From positions 3,707-67,706 of the forward strand of contig DKQT01000010.1 of assembly GCA_002471845.1 (NCBI GenBank): a stretch of DNA of 64,000 nt, given 5' to 3'. Origin of the DNA: Fidelibacterota bacterium UBA7301. Its GTDB lineage: Bacteria; Fidelibacterota; Marinisomatia; Marinisomatales; TCS55. Both the position numbers and the translations under genes were made by a program. The notes below the pieces were generated by a model. That model searched no databases and had not been told where the DNA came from. It saw nothing but the letters and a program-made list of their open reading frames with translations. Positions within the stretch are counted from its first letter, which is position 1. Each line of letters starts with the position of its first letter. Below, piece by piece: positions 61,931 to 64,000 of this stretch.

Positions 61931-62512
61931 CTAAACTGAATTATTACTAAAAAAGTGAGTGCTTAAAATAGTATATACTGGCCCATTTGGGAAGAGTTCA
62001 CTACTTATAAATTGAACTTTTTCTATGCGAAATGGAATCGGTTTGTATGATTCCCGCAAAAAATGAGAAATATCCGGCGTATGTTTTTGGGGATATGTAG
62101 CCCTCCCGATTGTAATATGGGGATGATAGGCTTTTCTATCTTTAGGAAATCCCAGTAAATCTAAACCATTTTGAATTGCTTCCGCCAACTGAATCAGCTT
62201 ATCAACATCACCCTTGATCCCTGCCCACATCACACGGGGACGTTCCACCTTTGGGAAACATCCCGTATCCTGGATATTTAAATTAAAGGGGCTTGATTCA
62301 TCGGCAATTTTTTGGAGGGCCGCCTGAACTTCCCTGATTGAATCCGAGGTTGTGTCCCCTAAAAATTTGAGGGTCAAATGCAGCTGATCCTTCCGTACCC
62401 ACCGAATTTTACCTTTTTTCGGATCCACTTTTGATTTTAAGGAATCCTGGAGCGTAAAAAAAGGCTCCGGGACAGGAATGGCAACAAATGTTCGAATAAG
62501 TTTATAATCCAT
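61931..62512 (-). CDS. thpR: RNA 2',3'-cyclic phosphodiesterase (2H family)
   Basis: 193 residues. The two catalytic His-x-Thr/Ser motifs are HLTLKFLG (about residue 44) and HPHITIGRATY (about 129). IRTFVAIPVPEPFF and KVERPRVMWAGI are typical ThpR/LigT blocks. It opens 2',3'-cyclic phosphate RNA ends and may also join tRNA halves. It overlaps cinA by 11 bases. Confidence 0.93.
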   Translation of the reverse strand: MDYKLIRTFVAIPVPEPFFTLQDSLKSKVDPKKGKIRWVRKDQLHLTLKFLGDTTSDSIREVQAALQKIADESSPFNLNIQDTGCFPKVERPRVMWAGIKGDVDKLIQLAEAIQNGLDLLGFPKDRKAYHPHITIGRATYPQKHTPDISHFLRESYKPIPFRIEKVQFISSELFPNGPVYTILSTHFFSNNSV

Positions 62513-63722
62513 TCAATAAATAAAGGCGGGTGATATTTAAGGCTGCCTGGCTGGTCATGAGCTTGTTCGTCTTACGAAAGGGTGTAAAAGTGAAACGATA
62601 TGCTTTTTCCCCGCCTTCGAAACTGAGGCCAACAAAAACCAAACCCACCGGTTTTTCTTCAGTCCCGCCCGTTGGCCCCGCAATCCCCGTGGTTGAAATA
62701 CCAATATCAGCATTTAGTTTTTCACGCACACCTCTGGCCATTTCCAGGGCCGTTTCTTCACTCACGGCGCCTACCGATTCCAGGGTGGCTTTACTTACAC
62801 CGACGGCTTCTTCTTTTACGGCATTACTATAGGCTACAATACCCCCCTTAAAATAGGATGAACTCCCAGAAACATTTGTAAGGCGGTCACCGATTAATCC
62901 TCCAGTACATGATTCGGCAGTGGCTATTGTTTTATTTTGTGCTGTAAGCAATGCCCCAACGGCATCTTCCAATTCTACACCTTCCCCGCCAAAATGATAT
63001 TTTTGAATTGCAGGTGAAATCTGTTTAATCAACTGTTCAAGCGATTTCTTTTCGGAGGCGGTTATTCTTAAATCCACCCCGGTGAAGCGCGGTAGAAAAG
63101 CAACATTCACATCAGGATAGGATTTAAGTTCATGTTCAATTTTTTCATATAGCACCGATTCCATAATTCCTGTAGTGCGCATAACTTTCACAAAAATCTC
63201 AGCATCAGATTTCGATTTTATCCAGGGCAGGATAGTATCGGTCATCATGGATTTCATTTCTGCAGGCACCCCGGGAGTGGCAAAACAATCGTATGACTCA
63301 TTGGAAAAATGAAGTCCCCGTGCGGACCCGACCGTATTTGGAATCACTTCTCCAATATCCGGTCTAATGGCCTGGTTACGGTTGGATTTTGGGATAACAC
63401 GTCCACGGGAAACAAATTTTTTCGTGAGTAATTCCCAGTAGGCTTGATCAAATTCTTCTTTAGCGCCGAAATATTTATAAAGTACTGTGGCGGTTATATC
63501 ATCATGGGTGGGGCCCAATCCACCGGTACACAGAACAACATCCACATCGCCAGGAACTTCATTAAGGGCTGCTTCTATAGGTGCCTTTTCATCATTGACA
63601 GTCATATGCCACACAATGTTACCCCCTGCAATTATAACCTTTTGTCCGATCCAGGCGGCATTGGTGTCAGTGCGGGTGCCGTTTAATAATTCGGCCCCGA
63701 TAGTGATCAGCCCAATTTTCAT
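62502..63722 (-). CDS. cinA: Competence/damage-inducible protein CinA
   Basis: 406 residues. The N-terminal MoCF-like domain (GLITIGAELLNGTRTDTNAA, VLCTGGLGPTHDDITATVL) and C-terminal nicotinamide-nucleotide amidase domain (TIATAESCTGGLIGDRLTNV, SGSSSYFKGGIVAYSNAVKE, DIGISTTGIAGPTGGTEEKP) make the full-length form with ADP-ribose pyrophosphatase and NMN deamidase activity. It is cotranscribed with recA in many bacteria. ATGA overlap with pgpA. The comEC gene is also in this window. Confidence 0.95.
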   Translation of the reverse strand: MKIGLITIGAELLNGTRTDTNAAWIGQKVIIAGGNIVWHMTVNDEKAPIEAALNEVPGDVDVVLCTGGLGPTHDDITATVLYKYFGAKEEFDQAYWELLTKKFVSRGRVIPKSNRNQAIRPDIGEVIPNTVGSARGLHFSNESYDCFATPGVPAEMKSMMTDTILPWIKSKSDAEIFVKVMRTTGIMESVLYEKIEHELKSYPDVNVAFLPRFTGVDLRITASEKKSLEQLIKQISPAIQKYHFGGEGVELEDAVGALLTAQNKTIATAESCTGGLIGDRLTNVSGSSSYFKGGIVAYSNAVKEEAVGVSKATLESVGAVSEETALEMARGVREKLNADIGISTTGIAGPTGGTEEKPVGLVFVGLSFEGGEKAYRFTFTPFRKTNKLMTSQAALNITRLYLLNGL

Positions 63723-64000
63723 GAGGTAAAATAGTAAAATAAAAGCAGAATAAAATAGGCCATAATCCCGGCTATTACGTCATCGGCCATAACACCCCAA
63801 CCGCCAGGAAGTTTTTCAGCCCATCTAACCGGCCCGATTTTGGTAATATCAAATATCCGAAATGAAATAAACCCAACCACACCGGTTGTAACTGTTACGG
63901 GCATCATGGATAACGCCAGCCATTGTCCTACCCATTCATCAATAACAATTCTGGATGGGTCATGCTCCTTGGAATCCCGTACAATGGTGTCTGCAGCCAT
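63719..64000 (-). CDS. pgpA: Phosphatidylglycerophosphatase A, N-terminus outside window
   Basis: Only the last 93 residues are visible. VIDEWVGQWLAL is the PgpA signature region (Asp-Glu metal ligands). RIFDITKIGPVRWAEKLPGG, then GWGVMADDVIAGIMAYFIL are the closing blocks with Asp-Asp. It removes the phosphate of phosphatidylglycerophosphate at the inner membrane. The ATG at the window edge is probably internal, since the family has about 60 further residues upstream. It is coupled with cinA. Confidence 0.9.
   Translation of the reverse strand: MAADTIVRDSKEHDPSRIVIDEWVGQWLALSMMPVTVTTGVVGFISFRIFDITKIGPVRWAEKLPGGWGVMADDVIAGIMAYFILLLFYYFTS

Noticed and set aside
1..64000. CRISPR arrays, insertion sequences, phage genes, rRNA
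   Set aside because: I saw no regularly spaced direct repeats, transposase or integrase motifs, phage structural genes or rRNA segments.

Overview
The window is gene-dense, moderately AT-rich bacterial chromosome with short spacers, many 1-30 base gene overlaps and several TTG/GTG starts. Outer-membrane-type lipoproteins, FKBP and RlpA lipoproteins, a class 1B dihydroorotate dehydrogenase, a lysine 6-aminotransferase/ALDH7 pair and Bacteroidetes-like kynurenine-pathway relics point to a Gram-negative, heterotrophic member of the Fibrobacteres-Chlorobi-Bacteroidetes sphere. Candidatus Marinimicrobia (SAR406) is my best guess, but it is inference. I see no phage, insertion sequence, CRISPR array or rRNA.

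Layout. 0-10.4 kb (+ strand, two small minus genes): end of a TPR gene, tadA, tRNA-Ser, an M28 peptidase, a TPR lipoprotein, pyrK-pyrD, rlpA, a diacylglycerol-kinase-family gene and cdsA. 10.5-14.8 kb (+): three genes for lysine-type catabolism (ornithine-aminotransferase-like, ALDH7, lysine 6-aminotransferase). 14.8-25.6 kb (+): rsmI-tmk-ctpA, tRNA-Val, then the classical thrS-infC-rpmI-rplT-pheS-pheT string, zapA and folD. 25.7-27.3 kb (+): an unusual SDR gene followed by what reads as the deletion scar of a kynurenine-degradation operon. 27.3-34.3 kb (mixed): tRNA-Arg, cutA, a K+ channel, leuS, two tRNA-Pro, a YqaA-type membrane protein, a DUF2914 protein, an FKBP lipoprotein and a MerR regulator. 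34.4-45.1 kb (-): the translation/transcription operon rimP-nusA-infB-rbfA-truB-ribF-rpsO-pnp, followed by ald. 45.1-48.3 kb: tRNA-Arg, gpsA, an acyl-CoA ligase, tRNA-Leu. 48.4-55.2 kb (-): comEC, a fused RNase HII-YraN, lepB and five little-known envelope or coiled-coil genes. 55.5-57.9 kb (+): an AGCS symporter and an inositol-phosphatase-family gene. 57.9-64 kb (-): pgpA-cinA-thpR-recA-recX, a degenerate PurL paralogue and an FAH-family enzyme.

How it fits together. Most of the window is core information processing (seven tRNAs, three aminoacyl-tRNA synthetases, initiation factors, ribosome maturation) plus lipid and envelope synthesis. The least ordinary points are: infC with a probable AUC start; an RNase HII-YraN fusion; a PurL paralogue that lacks the expected active-site motifs; an ornithine-aminotransferase-like protein with an altered cofactor motif beside lysine-degradation enzymes; an SDR lacking the YxxxK pair beside relics of ALDH, ACMSD and probably KMO; and a structured 277-base spacer before the AGCS symporter. 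I found no convincing wholly new multi-gene system.
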